The translations under genes and the position numbers were made by a program. 64,000 bases of DNA, taken from contig NZ_LFIP02000004.1 in the NCBI RefSeq assembly GCF_001189235.2, positions 310,001-374,000 of the forward strand. The letters run 5' to 3'. Positions 28,335 through 36,850 of this stretch are shown here, piece by piece (the first letter of the stretch is position 1; the number at the start of each line of letters is the position of its first letter). The stretch comes from Bradyrhizobium embrapense (GTDB taxonomy: Bacteria; Pseudomonadota; Alphaproteobacteria; Rhizobiales; Xanthobacteraceae). The notes beneath the pieces were generated by a model. It was not told the DNA's origin and searched no databases. It saw nothing but the letters and a program-made list of their open reading frames with translations.

Positions 28335-28667
28335 CCCGACCAACTCATCGTGAGCAGTTGCACCGGAAAATGGAAAAGCAAAACAATATCGGAAAGGATC
28401 GTCGGCGCCGGGGCAATATCGGGTAGCTTGCCCCTTCTTGCTTAGCCGAGTCCGGCCTCGCAATCCGCCACTTTCATATCCGTATAAGTACGGAGATTGA
28501 TGGCCGGCACACGCCCATGGCGGCTGAACCTCCTCCAACGCCGGGGAGATCTTCGCGTGGGCGCCGGGCGGCGCCGCGGGCCGCAATCGGCCTATGCTCG
28601 GCGCGGTGCAGAGCCGTCCCGATCGCCACGGACGAAACGCGCGGCCCCCCACGCAGCGAGGCCAGCC
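28335..28667. other. intergenic region upstream of the hybrid kinase
   Basis: 333 bp between the kinase start and the end of the monooxygenase gene. An open frame continues from the kinase but has no family-like sequence. Around 28480-28495 CCGTA-TAAG-TACGG is a short palindrome in a fairly AT-rich stretch, a plausible promoter location. Confidence 0.45.
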
Positions 28668-30023
28668 TCAAAGGCTGGTGGCATTGGAGAGGATCGGCCC
28701 CGGCTTTGCCAGGCCCAGATGATCGCGAAAGGTCGAACCGGAATAATCGGTCCGGTAGAGGCCGCGCCGCTGCAGCTCGGGCACGACAAGGCCGGTAAAG
28801 GCCTCGACCGATTCCGGCACATAGGGCGGGAAGATATTGAAGCCGTCAGCCGCCCGTTCGTCGAACCAGTGCTGGATGTGGTCGGCGACTTCCTTCGCAT
28901 CGCCGACCACGATGGCGCCGGTGCTGATGTGCCCGATGATGAGATCACGATAGGTCAGACGGTCGGGGCCTTTCACGTCGCGGCGAGTGAGGCGCGTGAC
29001 GTCGGCAAACAGCCGCCGGCCGTCTTCGTTGGCCTCTGCCAGCACGATTGGATCGACGGGCGCATCGCGGTTCTGACCCGACACGTCGACGCCGATCGCA
29101 GCCGACACCGCCGTGAGGTTGCGGCGTTTGCCCATTCTGCCGAGAGAGCCGTAGCGGCTGGCCTCACCGCCATCGCCGTCGGGCTCCAGCGCGATGAATG
29201 AATTGAGATGGTCATAGATCGCGACCGCCTGCTGGGTGGTTTCCGCTACGACCGGGGTGAGCCCGGGCAGAATGGCGATCTCGCTATCCGCCCTGCCGTA
29301 TTTGCCGGCCCTGGATTTGACATCGGCGTAGTAGGCCTTCGCACTCTCGATCGTCGCCTGACCGGCGAAGATGACATCGGCATCGCGTGCGCCGAGTTCG
29401 CGCGAACGGTCCGATGTGCCGGCATGCAGGATCACCGGGTGGCCTTGCGGCGGGCGCTTCACGTTGAGCGGCCCGGCGACCTCGAAATAGCGCCCCTTGT
29501 GGTGCAGCGGAGTGATCGCATCGCTGTCCCAGAGTCCCCGCACCACGGCGACGAATTCATCGGCCCAATCATAGCGTCGCTCGGTATCCCAATGGGCCTG
29601 CCGGGAGAAATTTCCCGCTGCGATCTCGTCCGCCCCGGTCACCAGATTCCACGACGCGCGGCCCTGGCTGAGGTGATCCAGCGAAGCGAACATGCGCGCG
29701 AGATTATAGGGGTCGTAGTAGGTCGGATTGGCGGTTACGACGATGCCGATATGGCTGGTCGCTGCCGCGAGACTCGCACCGGACACGAAGGGTTCAAGGC
29801 GCGACATCTGGGAGGGATTGGTGGTCTGCAGGCTTGGATCGCTCGCCAGCCGGTCGCCAAGAAACAGGAAATCGAACTTGGCAGCTTCCACAAGCTGGGT
29901 GACCCGCTGCAGGAACTCGATGTCGAATGCGGCACCTGCATGCGAGGAAGGATAGCGCCAACCGCTGGGGTGCGTGCCGCCGGCCCAGAACATCAGGCCG
30001 AAATGGAGTTCTCGCTTGGACAT
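28668..30023 (-). CDS. LLM-class flavin monooxygenase, NtaA/SnaA/DszA type
   Basis: A 451-residue FMN-dependent monooxygenase of the nitrilotriacetate / dibenzothiophene-sulfone / dimethylsulfone family. The family order is complete: N-terminal LHFGLMFWAGGTHPSGWRYP, FDFLFLGDRLASDP, TSHIGIVVTANPTYYDPYNLARMFASLDHLSQGRASWNLVTG, FEVAGPLNVKRPPQG and VPELQRRGLYRTDYSGSTFR. These enzymes use FMNH2 from a separate reductase to cleave C-S or C-N bonds. It is the last gene of a five-gene minus-strand set encoding an SsuABC-like transporter, 22 bp after the second monooxygenase. Confidence 0.9.
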   Translation of the reverse strand: MSKRELHFGLMFWAGGTHPSGWRYPSSHAGAAFDIEFLQRVTQLVEAAKFDFLFLGDRLASDPSLQTTNPSQMSRLEPFVSGASLAAATSHIGIVVTANPTYYDPYNLARMFASLDHLSQGRASWNLVTGADEIAAGNFSRQAHWDTERRYDWADEFVAVVRGLWDSDAITPLHHKGRYFEVAGPLNVKRPPQGHPVILHAGTSDRSRELGARDADVIFAGQATIESAKAYYADVKSRAGKYGRADSEIAILPGLTPVVAETTQQAVAIYDHLNSFIALEPDGDGGEASRYGSLGRMGKRRNLTAVSAAIGVDVSGQNRDAPVDPIVLAEANEDGRRLFADVTRLTRRDVKGPDRLTYRDLIIGHISTGAIVVGDAKEVADHIQHWFDERAADGFNIFPPYVPESVEAFTGLVVPELQRRGLYRTDYSGSTFRDHLGLAKPGPILSNATSL

Positions 30024-30045
30024 GATGAAACGCTCGCAGAGTGAT

Positions 30046-31137
30046 TCAGCCTGCCGTGCTGGCGTGCTGAGGTGCCTTGTGTTCGAAGATGTTGCGCGGC
30101 CGGCTCAGGTTGAGCCGTTCGCGCAAGGTGATCGATCCGTTGGCGGATAGCAGTCGCTGCCGTCGCACCAGCTCCGGGACGACATCCCGGGAAAAGGCAT
30201 CGAGGCCGCTGCGCAGGACCCGAGGCGCCACCAACAGGCCGTCCAGCGTCACGGCATTCGTCAGTGCCTCGATCTCGTCCACGATCTTCGTCGCAGTACC
30301 AGACAGGAAGCTGGCGGAGGTGGCTCCCGGCGCACCCGCCGCGTGGTCCGGGCCGATGACGGGGACGATCTCCGCAAACAGACGCACATGTTGCTCCTCA
30401 CGACGGGCTCCGCTCGCCGCAGCAATCACATTGGCACGCAAGGCTGCGATATCGCCCGCCGTCGCAGCCCCCAGGATTGCGATATCGGCGTGCCGTCCTG
30501 CAAACTCCGCCGACCGCCTGTCCACGACGCGATGAGCAACGATGACCTGTCCCTGCGGCGGCCGTGCGACGTTCAGCGGCCCCTTCACCGTGAAGGAAGC
30601 GCCGATGTAATCGATCGGATGGATTTTTGCGCCATCGACGAACACGCCGCTCCGCTTGTCGCGAACGAAGGCGTCATCTTCCCAGCTATCCCAGAGCCGG
30701 CGTGCAATATCGAGAATTTCTTCGGCACGCTGATAGTGGAGATCTGGCGCAAAGGCGGCCTGCCCGTAATTGGCGCCGGCCGGATCGGCCACGCCGGTCG
30801 CGACGAGCCAGCCGGCACGCCCATGCGTGACATGGTCGAGCGAAGCGGCGAGCCGCGTCACGTTGTAAGGCTCCACATAGCTGGTGTTGGCCGCGGCGAT
30901 CAGACCAATGTGTCTCGTCCTGGTCGCGAGGAAGGACGCCGTCGTGAACGCTTCGCTGCGCGCAGGCGCCGCATGACCGACACTGTCGTCGACCAGGAGG
31001 AAGGCAAAGCCGGCCCCCTCCAGGTCACGCGCAAGCGACGTCAGGTGAATGGGGTTCAGGGGATCGAAACTCTCGTCGTGCGTCTGATGCCCGGATTGCG
31101 GCGCATAGAGAAAGCCGAGGTGGAGCGGTTTGGCCAT
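30046..31137 (-). CDS. LLM-class flavin monooxygenase, second paralogue
   Basis: A 363-residue flavin monooxygenase with LHLGFLYAPQSG, GFAFLLVDDSVGHA, RTRHIGLIAAANTSYVEPYN and TRLAASLDHVTHGRAGWLVA, the same family fold as the gene downstream but clearly divergent and shorter. It has FTVKGPLNVARPPQGQVIVA and a C-terminal VPELVRRQRLL with SITLRERLNL. The ATG at 31137 (MAKPLHLG) has GGAG eight bases upstream; the frame's longer N-terminal extension overlaps the ABC gene and is rejected. Pairing with the other paralogue suggests successive oxidations or different substrates. Confidence 0.87.
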   Translation of the reverse strand: MAKPLHLGFLYAPQSGHQTHDESFDPLNPIHLTSLARDLEGAGFAFLLVDDSVGHAAPARSEAFTTASFLATRTRHIGLIAAANTSYVEPYNVTRLAASLDHVTHGRAGWLVATGVADPAGANYGQAAFAPDLHYQRAEEILDIARRLWDSWEDDAFVRDKRSGVFVDGAKIHPIDYIGASFTVKGPLNVARPPQGQVIVAHRVVDRRSAEFAGRHADIAILGAATAGDIAALRANVIAAASGARREEQHVRLFAEIVPVIGPDHAAGAPGATSASFLSGTATKIVDEIEALTNAVTLDGLLVAPRVLRSGLDAFSRDVVPELVRRQRLLSANGSITLRERLNLSRPRNIFEHKAPQHASTAG

Positions 31138-31153
31138 TTTGATCTCCGTTCGG

Positions 31154-31957
31154 TCAGGCCATGATTGCCGTCGCGGCTGGCTCCAGTGCGCGGAGCGCCT
31201 CGTAGATCCGGGCTTCGCGTTGCAGAAGTTCGATGTCGCCGCGCTGACGCGGACGCGGCAGGTCGAGGGTGACGATTTCGGCGATCCGTCCGGGCCGCGG
31301 CGACAGCAGGACGATGCGATCGGCAAGAAACACGGCCTCGCCAACGTCGTGCGTCACAAAGACGATGGTCTTGCGGCGCTGCTGCCAAATGCGGATCAGG
31401 TCCTCCTGCAACTTGTTGCGCGTGACGTAATCGACAGCTCCGAAAGGCTCGTCCATCAGGATGACATCGGGGTCGCCGACCAGCGCACGCGCAATACCGG
31501 CGCGCTGCTTCATGCCGCCGGAAATCTGGTGTGGAAACTTGCCGCCAAAGCCGGCGAGCCCGACCAGGGACAGCTGCTCCTCGACCAATCGTCGGGCTTC
31601 AACCTTGTCCACCCCGCGCAATTCGAGCCCCAGACCGACATTGGCCGCAACCGTTCGCCACGGGTAGAGCGAGGCATCCTGGAACACGACGCCGAGTTCT
31701 CCGCCCGGACCGTCGATCGGCTTGTTGCGAAACAGTACCGAGCCGCCGCTGGGCAGCTGCAGCCCGGCGAGAATTTCCAGCAGCGTGCTTTTGCCGCACC
31801 CGCTCGGGCCGAGCAGGACGATGAACTCGCCCTCCTCCACCGAGAAGCTGATGTTGCTCAGCGCACGCACCGGCGGCGCTCCCGGATAGACTTTGTCGAG
31901 AGATCTGATGGTGAAGGCCGGCATGTGCCCCTCGCGCCCCTGCTTGCTCTCGCTCAC
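31154..31957 (-). CDS. ABC transporter ATPase, SsuB/TauB type
   Basis: A 267-residue ATPase that powers nitrate/sulfonate/taurine-type importers. Walker A is LLGPSGCGKSTLLEILAG, the signature FPHQISGGMKQRAGIARALV, Walker B VILMDEPFGAVDYVT, and the switch His lies in VFVTHDVGEAVFLAD. The SsuB/TauB subfamily is recognised by ERIVLLSPRPGRI-like end sequences (DRIVLLSPRPGRIAEIVTLD). Its first codons overlap the stop of the binding-protein gene by 4 bp (ATGA), so translation is coupled; 16 bp separate it from the monooxygenase downstream. Confidence 0.92.
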   Translation of the reverse strand: MSESKQGREGHMPAFTIRSLDKVYPGAPPVRALSNISFSVEEGEFIVLLGPSGCGKSTLLEILAGLQLPSGGSVLFRNKPIDGPGGELGVVFQDASLYPWRTVAANVGLGLELRGVDKVEARRLVEEQLSLVGLAGFGGKFPHQISGGMKQRAGIARALVGDPDVILMDEPFGAVDYVTRNKLQEDLIRIWQQRRKTIVFVTHDVGEAVFLADRIVLLSPRPGRIAEIVTLDLPRPRQRGDIELLQREARIYEALRALEPAATAIMA

Positions 31958-32952
31958 TGCGTCTTGCGCGCGGGATAGACGAACGGCTTCACATATTCCT
32001 GTGGGATGAAGCGGACATCGATGTATTTGGCGGCGTCGTAGAACTCCTTCTGATTGCCGACATCGATCTCCAACTGCTGGGTGTCGTGGATCGCCTGCGG
32101 ATCGATCGCCGGATTGGCGTCCCAGACATCGTCCTCCTGATAGATGGCGCGCTTCACCGCCTCCGGATTGATCTTCAGGCGCGCCTGCAACCAGGGCAGA
32201 TATTCGTCGTAATGCGCCTTGGCATAAGTGTAGGATTTGAAGTAGGCTCGCAGACCGCGCCGCAGCAGATCCGGATCCTGGGCGATCACCGCGTCGCCCG
32301 CGATCAAAACACCGGTGTGATAGGTCGGAAGGTAGTCCCAGGCACGCGCCAATGTGGTCGAGACGCCCTCGATCTCACCGAGCGCCGCAAAGGGCTGGTG
32401 GATAATGGTGGCGTCGACCTGGCCGGTTTCCAGTGCGCCGTACGCCTTTTCGGTCGCGCCGGCAGCAAACAGCGTCAAATCGCGGTCGGGATTGATCCCT
32501 TCGGCCTTCAGCAGATAGCGCGCGACCGACGCGAGATTGCCGCTGGTGTCCGGTCCGACCCCGATCGTCTTGCCCTTCAGATCTGCGAACGACTTGATGC
32601 CTTTCCGGGCGATCAGAAAATACGGCCCCTTCGAGCGGAAGGCGGCGGAGACGATCTTGATCGGCGCCCCGAGGGCCGCAGCACGCAGATAGACGCTGGT
32701 CGGCCCGAAGGCGAACGTCACATCGCCGCGCGAGGTGGCCGTGACCGGATCTTGCGTCCCGACAAACTCGACGGTCAGCCCCTCCTCGGCGAAGAACCCT
32801 TTCTCTACCCCGAACACGATGGGTTGCTGCGTATAGCTTGTCGTATCCTGAAGCTTGAGGGTTTTCTTCTCCTGTGCGCCGGCCGGCACGGAGAAGCCGA
32901 GAGCGAGCGAAGCCAAGACAAGAAGACGAGCCGAAAGGCCAGGTGAGCGCAT
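31954..32952 (-). CDS. ABC transporter substrate-binding protein, sulfonate/nitrate/taurine type
   Basis: A 332-residue periplasmic protein with a Sec signal (LLVLASLALGFSVPAGAQ) and the SsuA/TauA/NMT1-like fold: KKTLKLQDTTSYTQQPIVFG, VEFVGTQDP, GKTIGVGPDTSGN, and EGINPDRDLTLFAAG. It should deliver an organic anion to the permease encoded upstream. The ATG at 32952 (MRSPGLSARLL) starts just before the signal peptide; the longer frame to 33018 is rejected. It overlaps the ATPase gene by 4 bp. Confidence 0.9.
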   Translation of the reverse strand: MRSPGLSARLLVLASLALGFSVPAGAQEKKTLKLQDTTSYTQQPIVFGVEKGFFAEEGLTVEFVGTQDPVTATSRGDVTFAFGPTSVYLRAAALGAPIKIVSAAFRSKGPYFLIARKGIKSFADLKGKTIGVGPDTSGNLASVARYLLKAEGINPDRDLTLFAAGATEKAYGALETGQVDATIIHQPFAALGEIEGVSTTLARAWDYLPTYHTGVLIAGDAVIAQDPDLLRRGLRAYFKSYTYAKAHYDEYLPWLQARLKINPEAVKRAIYQEDDVWDANPAIDPQAIHDTQQLEIDVGNQKEFYDAAKYIDVRFIPQEYVKPFVYPARKTQ

Positions 32953-33002
32953 GATCGATCCTTCGAACGAGCGGTGACGGGAAGACGCGAAGCCGGGATC
33001 GG

Positions 33003-33842
33003 TCAGACGTATTTCCACTTGAGCAAAACACGCCTTTCGAGCAGATCCACCAGATAGATGATCAGCAATGCGATCGACGTGACGAGAATGACGAGGGCAA
33101 ACACACCGGCGGTGTCGTAGATGCCCGACAATTTGTTGAGGAGGTTGCCGACGCCGGCCTTGGAGGCAACGATTTCGGCGAACAGCGTTGCAAGCAGACA
33201 GGTGGCGGCCTCGATGCGGACCGCGGCCACGATCGACGGCGTGGCTGACGGCAGCACCACTTTCCAGATGATCTGACGCTGCGTCGCCCCGAGCGCCCGC
33301 GCGACCTTGATGTGATTGTCCTGAACCTGCTTGATGCCGGCGATCGTATTGAAGACGAACAGGAAGTAACAGAACAGAAAGATGATGAACACCTTGTGTT
33401 CGAAGCCGAGACCCAAATAGAGGGTGAGAAGCGGAATGATGGTGACCTTCGGAATCGCCATGAACCAGATCAGGAACGGGTTCAGAAACCGATGCACCTT
33501 CGGGAACAGGCCCATGGCGATGCCGGTCGCAATGCCGAGGACCGCGCTGAGCGTCACGCCGACGCCAGCTTCGGCGAGCGTCACCGAAAGATGAAAGAGC
33601 AAATTCTCCCTGGTAAAGAGCTGGGGGAAAGCACCAAGAATCTGCGTCGGCGAGGCCAGATAGATTCGTTTCACTGCGCCGCTGTCAACAGCCAGTTGCA
33701 CGGCGAGCAGGATCGCGGCGACCACCAATATCTGAACGATGACGATCCACGGAAGCTTGGCAGCAAGCGAGCGCAGCGTTGTGCCTTGATCCTTCTCAGC
33801 GGTCTGAACATCAACGACGGTTTCGATCGACTCGACTGACAT
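33003..33842 (-). CDS. ABC transporter permease, SsuC/TauC type
   Basis: A 279-residue inner-membrane permease with about six transmembrane segments. The cytoplasmic EAA-like loop is ARALGATQRQIIWKVVLPSATPSIVAAVRI and the SsuC-type LLATLFAEIVASKAGVGNLL follows. ATG 33842 is preferred because AAGG lies seven bases upstream; a GTG at 33848 is the alternative. It is the first gene of the minus-strand operon (permease, binding protein, ATPase, two monooxygenases) and shares a divergent promoter region with the aldo/keto reductase gene. Confidence 0.92.
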   Translation of the reverse strand: MSVESIETVVDVQTAEKDQGTTLRSLAAKLPWIVIVQILVVAAILLAVQLAVDSGAVKRIYLASPTQILGAFPQLFTRENLLFHLSVTLAEAGVGVTLSAVLGIATGIAMGLFPKVHRFLNPFLIWFMAIPKVTIIPLLTLYLGLGFEHKVFIIFLFCYFLFVFNTIAGIKQVQDNHIKVARALGATQRQIIWKVVLPSATPSIVAAVRIEAATCLLATLFAEIVASKAGVGNLLNKLSGIYDTAGVFALVILVTSIALLIIYLVDLLERRVLLKWKYV

Positions 33843-33875
33843 AGCCACGCCTTATTACGCTACGGTCGAAGATCA

Positions 33876-33910
33876 AGCTTGCGACCGCGCTCTTGCAGTG
33901 CGAGCAAGCT
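33876..33910. promoter_or_regulatory. inverted repeat in the ABC operon / aldo-keto reductase divergent region
   Basis: AGCTTGC (33876-33882) and GCAAGCT (33904-33910) form a perfect 7-bp inverted repeat with a 21-bp spacer, 34 bp upstream of the permease ATG. It is a plausible operator for a LysR/CysB-type regulator, but none is encoded nearby. Confidence 0.4.
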
Positions 33911-34003
33911 AGACCATTTCGGCAGACAAGATATTCCATAGTTTGGAGCCAAGCGTGATGACACATCTCGCAAAGGCCCGCGCGACAGTGAAGGAATATG
34001 CAG

Positions 34004-35038
34004 ATGAAGTATGGAACGCTCGCGAACACCGGAATCCAGGTGTCGCGAATTGCCTTCGGATGTTCAAGCTATGGCTCGAAGGATTGGATGCCGTGGGCGC
34101 TGAGCGAGGAGCAGGCGCAAGATCACTATCGTCGCGCCTTTGAGGCCGGCTTTACCTTCTTCGATACCGCCGACTCGTACTCGTCCGGCCTGAGTGAAGA
34201 GATCCTGGGACGTGCGGTAAAGCGCTACGCCGCAGGACGGGATCAGGTCGTCATCGCCACCAAGGTGTTTTTTGCGACGGGCGCCGACGCCAACCAGCGG
34301 GGATTGTCGCGCAAGCATCTTCGACACGCCATCGATGACAGTTTGCGTCGCCTCGGCACCGACTATGTCGACCTGTACCAGATCCACCGCCTCGATCCCT
34401 TGACGCCTTACGAGGAGATCCTCGAGGGGCTTGATGCCGTGGTGCGCGCCGGCAAGGCCCTCCACATCGGCGCTTCCAGCATGCACGCGTTCCAGTTCGC
34501 CAAGCTCCAGGCGCTTGCGCAGGCGAACGGCCTGACGAAATTCGTCACCATGCAGAACAAGTATAATCTTCTTTATCGCGAGGAAGAACGAGAGATGATT
34601 CCCCTCTGTCTCGATCAGGGCGTCGGAGTCATTCCCTACAGTCCTCTTGCGAGGGGATTGCTGGCCGGCAGCCGTCGCGACAATACCGAGCGGTCCCGCG
34701 TCGTGAAGGACTTTTCGCGTCCGGAAGACGACGCCGTGATCGATCGCGTTCTCGCCGTGGCACAGGCGCGGGGATGCAAACCCGCCCAGGTCGCGCTTGC
34801 CTGGTTGCTGCACAACCCTGCCGTAACCGCCCCGATTCTGGGCGCGACCAAGCTTCACCACATCGACGATGCCGTCGCCGCGCTCGACATCCAGCTCACG
34901 GACCAGGAGCTCGATGCGCTGGAAGAGCCTTATCGCCCGCAACAGGTTCAACACGATCGCAATGAAACATTGCAACCCGGGCAAACCGCAGCCACCGACC
35001 TCAAGCGGCTGTTTCGCCGTTCCGCCGGCCTGCGCTGA
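34004..35038 (+). CDS. aldo/keto reductase
   Basis: A 344-residue NADPH-dependent oxidoreductase with a TIM-barrel fold. The catalytic tetrad is visible: Asp and Tyr in FDTADSYSSGLSEEILG, Lys in VIATKVFFATG, and His in YQIHRLDPLTPYEE. The NADPH site includes IPYSPLARGLLAG and the C-terminal APILGATKLHHIDDAVAAL. The subfamily resembles YajO/Gfo-like general aldehyde reductases. ATG 34004 has AAGGA eight bases upstream, better than the ATG at 33998. It is divergent from the ABC/monooxygenase operon and may reduce an aldehyde released from C-S cleavage; that is inference. Confidence 0.9.
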   Translation: MKYGTLANTGIQVSRIAFGCSSYGSKDWMPWALSEEQAQDHYRRAFEAGFTFFDTADSYSSGLSEEILGRAVKRYAAGRDQVVIATKVFFATGADANQRGLSRKHLRHAIDDSLRRLGTDYVDLYQIHRLDPLTPYEEILEGLDAVVRAGKALHIGASSMHAFQFAKLQALAQANGLTKFVTMQNKYNLLYREEEREMIPLCLDQGVGVIPYSPLARGLLAGSRRDNTERSRVVKDFSRPEDDAVIDRVLAVAQARGCKPAQVALAWLLHNPAVTAPILGATKLHHIDDAVAALDIQLTDQELDALEEPYRPQQVQHDRNETLQPGQTAATDLKRLFRRSAGLR

Positions 35039-35435
35039 CGGCCATAGATCGGGAGACCAACCAGGAGCCTCATTTTCGGTTGCCGCCCGTCCACCGGCGG
35101 GCAGCGCCCCTTTGAGCGCGCGTGCCACTGAGTTGCCCGACGGCGCAAGCCCCGTCGTGAAAAATATTTCGCTTTATCCGAAGCGCGACACGGTATATGG
35201 TCCGCCCGTCTCGCCCGATCGAGGGGCGCTTCGCGGTCGTCACGAACGCGGGTCGAGATGCGGTGGACGCGGATTGCGCGGCTGACGAGTGCGCACGAAG
35301 CGGACGGTGAAGTCGTGTGGTCCTGACGCCCTGGTGGCAGGTGTCTTTTCCGATTGCGCAGGTCGCGCGTTGCGAAGACGGTGACAAGCAAGCCCAGTCT
35401 CGCCGGGGAGAGCACGAAGTAAGCCGTAACCCATC

Positions 35436-35544
35436 GCGCAGGGAAAGCCGGATTGCTCCGGTTACACCTGTGGTCCTACCCCCCGTGCTTTCTACCTATT
35501 GCACGGGGCCCATGGGTGCGATCGGCACCCGGCTTTCCCTGCGC
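35436..35544. repeat. long inverted repeat with two nested hairpins
   Basis: GCGCAGGGAAAGCCGG (35436-35451) is the exact reverse complement of CCGGCTTTCCCTGCGC (35529-35544). Inside it CCCCGTGC (35481-35488) pairs with GCACGGGG (35501-35508), and GGGTGC (35514-35519) with GCACCC (35525-35530). The last arm competes with the outer stem for two bases. It would fold as a three-way junction in RNA or a cruciform in DNA. Confidence 0.85.
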
Positions 35545-35740
35545 CCTCTGCTCAGAGTGGCGAGACGAAGAGCAAAGCTCGGGCAAATGATGCCGCGAGA
35601 ACGTAGATGTGTGACTCGCAATCGGCACCACGCGCTCAGTGTCGTCTCGGCGACGGCCCGGCCCCATAGCCACGAATGGCTATTGTTGAGCGATGCTGGA
35701 ACCACGAGTTTGGCTGACAACACCTGCCGCGGAGCATGGG

Positions 35741-35758
35741 CCCCGGCCTTCGCCGGGG
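35741..35758. repeat. short GC-rich hairpin
   Basis: CCCCGGC (35741-35747), loop CTTC, GCCGGGG (35752-35758), just downstream of CCTGCCGCGGAGCATGGG. It resembles short extragenic palindromes of this genus and may end the reverse-strand hydrolase gene's transcript. Confidence 0.6.
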
Positions 35759-35841
35759 CGACAATGGTGTGCAAGGCGCCGACACGGTTATCGCTTGAAA
35801 TGCTCCGGGACGGCAGCAGCGGGTGGGATGGGCGACGATCG

Positions 35842-36612
35842 CTACGCCGCCCGCCGGCGCTCGCGCAGGGCGTCGCCGAAGGCCTCGAACAGCGCGCGGT
35901 TGATCGGGTTGCGCTGCGGATCGTATTCGGCGTGCCACTGCACGCCGAGCGCAAAGCCGGGCGCATCGGCGATGCGAATCGCCTCGATGGTGCCGTCCTC
36001 GGCGATGCCCTCGATCACGACGCGCTTGCCCGGCTCGAGGATGCCCTGGCCATGCAGCGAGTTGACTCGAATAATCTCGCGGCCAAGGATCTTGGCGAAG
36101 GCGCCACCCGGCGTCAGCGCCACGTCGTGACGGTCGGCGAACACGACAGTCGGATCGGGATGGATCTCGCCGTTCTCGAGCCGCGGCATCCGGTGGTTCA
36201 TGCGGCCCGGGATCTCGCGGATCTCCGGATGCAGCGAGCCGCCGAACGCGACGTTCATCTCCTGCAGGCCGCGGCAGATGCCGAAGATCGGCACGCCGCG
36301 CGCGACACAGGCCTCCGACAGCGCCAGCGCGACATCGTCGCGGTGGATGTCGTAGGGCTCGTGGGCGGCACAGGGTTCGGTGTTGAAGCGGGTCGGATGA
36401 ACATTGGCGCGTGCACCGGTCAGCACCACGCCATCGACCACGTCGAGCAAGGCGCCGACATCGGTGATTTCGGGGCTCCCCGCAAACATCAGGGGCACCG
36501 CGCCCGACACCTCGGCAACCGCGCGAAGGTTGCGCTCCCCGACCATCTGGACTGTGAAACGATTTTCGATGCGATGGGCGTTTCCGATCACGCCGACCAC
36601 GGGCCGTCTCAT
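35842..36612 (-). CDS. gamma-glutamyl-gamma-aminobutyrate hydrolase family protein (class-I GATase)
   Basis: A 256-residue C26-family peptidase, cytoplasmic. The nucleophilic Cys lies in FGICRGLQEMNVAFGG (near 113) and the catalytic His in GVQWHAEYD (near 224) with a downstream acidic residue. LTGARANVHPTRFNTE after strand 3 is typical of PuuD-like proteins. E. coli PuuD cleaves gamma-glutamyl-GABA in putrescine catabolism; no puu genes are seen here, so the substrate is open. ATG 36612 is preferred to the TTG at 36630. Confidence 0.87.
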   Translation of the reverse strand: MRRPVVGVIGNAHRIENRFTVQMVGERNLRAVAEVSGAVPLMFAGSPEITDVGALLDVVDGVVLTGARANVHPTRFNTEPCAAHEPYDIHRDDVALALSEACVARGVPIFGICRGLQEMNVAFGGSLHPEIREIPGRMNHRMPRLENGEIHPDPTVVFADRHDVALTPGGAFAKILGREIIRVNSLHGQGILEPGKRVVIEGIAEDGTIEAIRIADAPGFALGVQWHAEYDPQRNPINRALFEAFGDALRERRRAA

Positions 36613-36850
36613 TATTGAAGTCTCGCGCAATGATTCTTCTAAATTTGCGACGTTGCGGAGACGATCATGCCTTCGAGTTCCCCCCGGATCAACTGCCTAT
36701 ATCTGCACAGGGGGCCTTGCGATCATGCACAGATTCGCAGCCCCCGGGGCCGAAATCCGGCCTGTCGCCCAACGGTCGCGCCAGGATCACAGCACCTCAG
36801 CGGTAAACCGGCACGGTCCCGGCGGCTTGATCCCGGCGGGATTTTCGCCA

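Larger units (their letters stand above)
35039..35841. other. 803-bp region without a convincing gene, containing a large structured repeat
   Basis: Long frames cross this stretch on both strands, but none has a recognisable protein pattern, and their codon use follows the inverted repeats. The region contains the hairpin element at 35436-35544 and the short CCCCGGC-CTTC-GCCGGGG hairpin at 35741-35758. From memory, segments near 35220-35330 and 35400-35450 resemble a repetitive sequence found many times in Bradyrhizobium chromosomes; this cannot be checked here. Confidence 0.6.

Noticed and set aside
26199..28445. A 748-codon open frame opposite the hybrid kinase
   Set aside because: It covers the kinase gene on the opposite strand and is Arg/Asp/Glu-rich with no domain pattern; the kinase has all conserved boxes.
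35317..36618. A 433-codon plus-strand frame over the 35-kb gap and the opposite GATase gene
   Set aside because: It opposes the class-I amidotransferase gene and passes through the inverted repeat; the peptide is low-complexity and unlike known proteins.
36404..36850. An upstream extension of the AI-2E permease frame by 149 codons
   Set aside because: It overlaps the divergent amidotransferase gene and does not resemble the family N-terminus.
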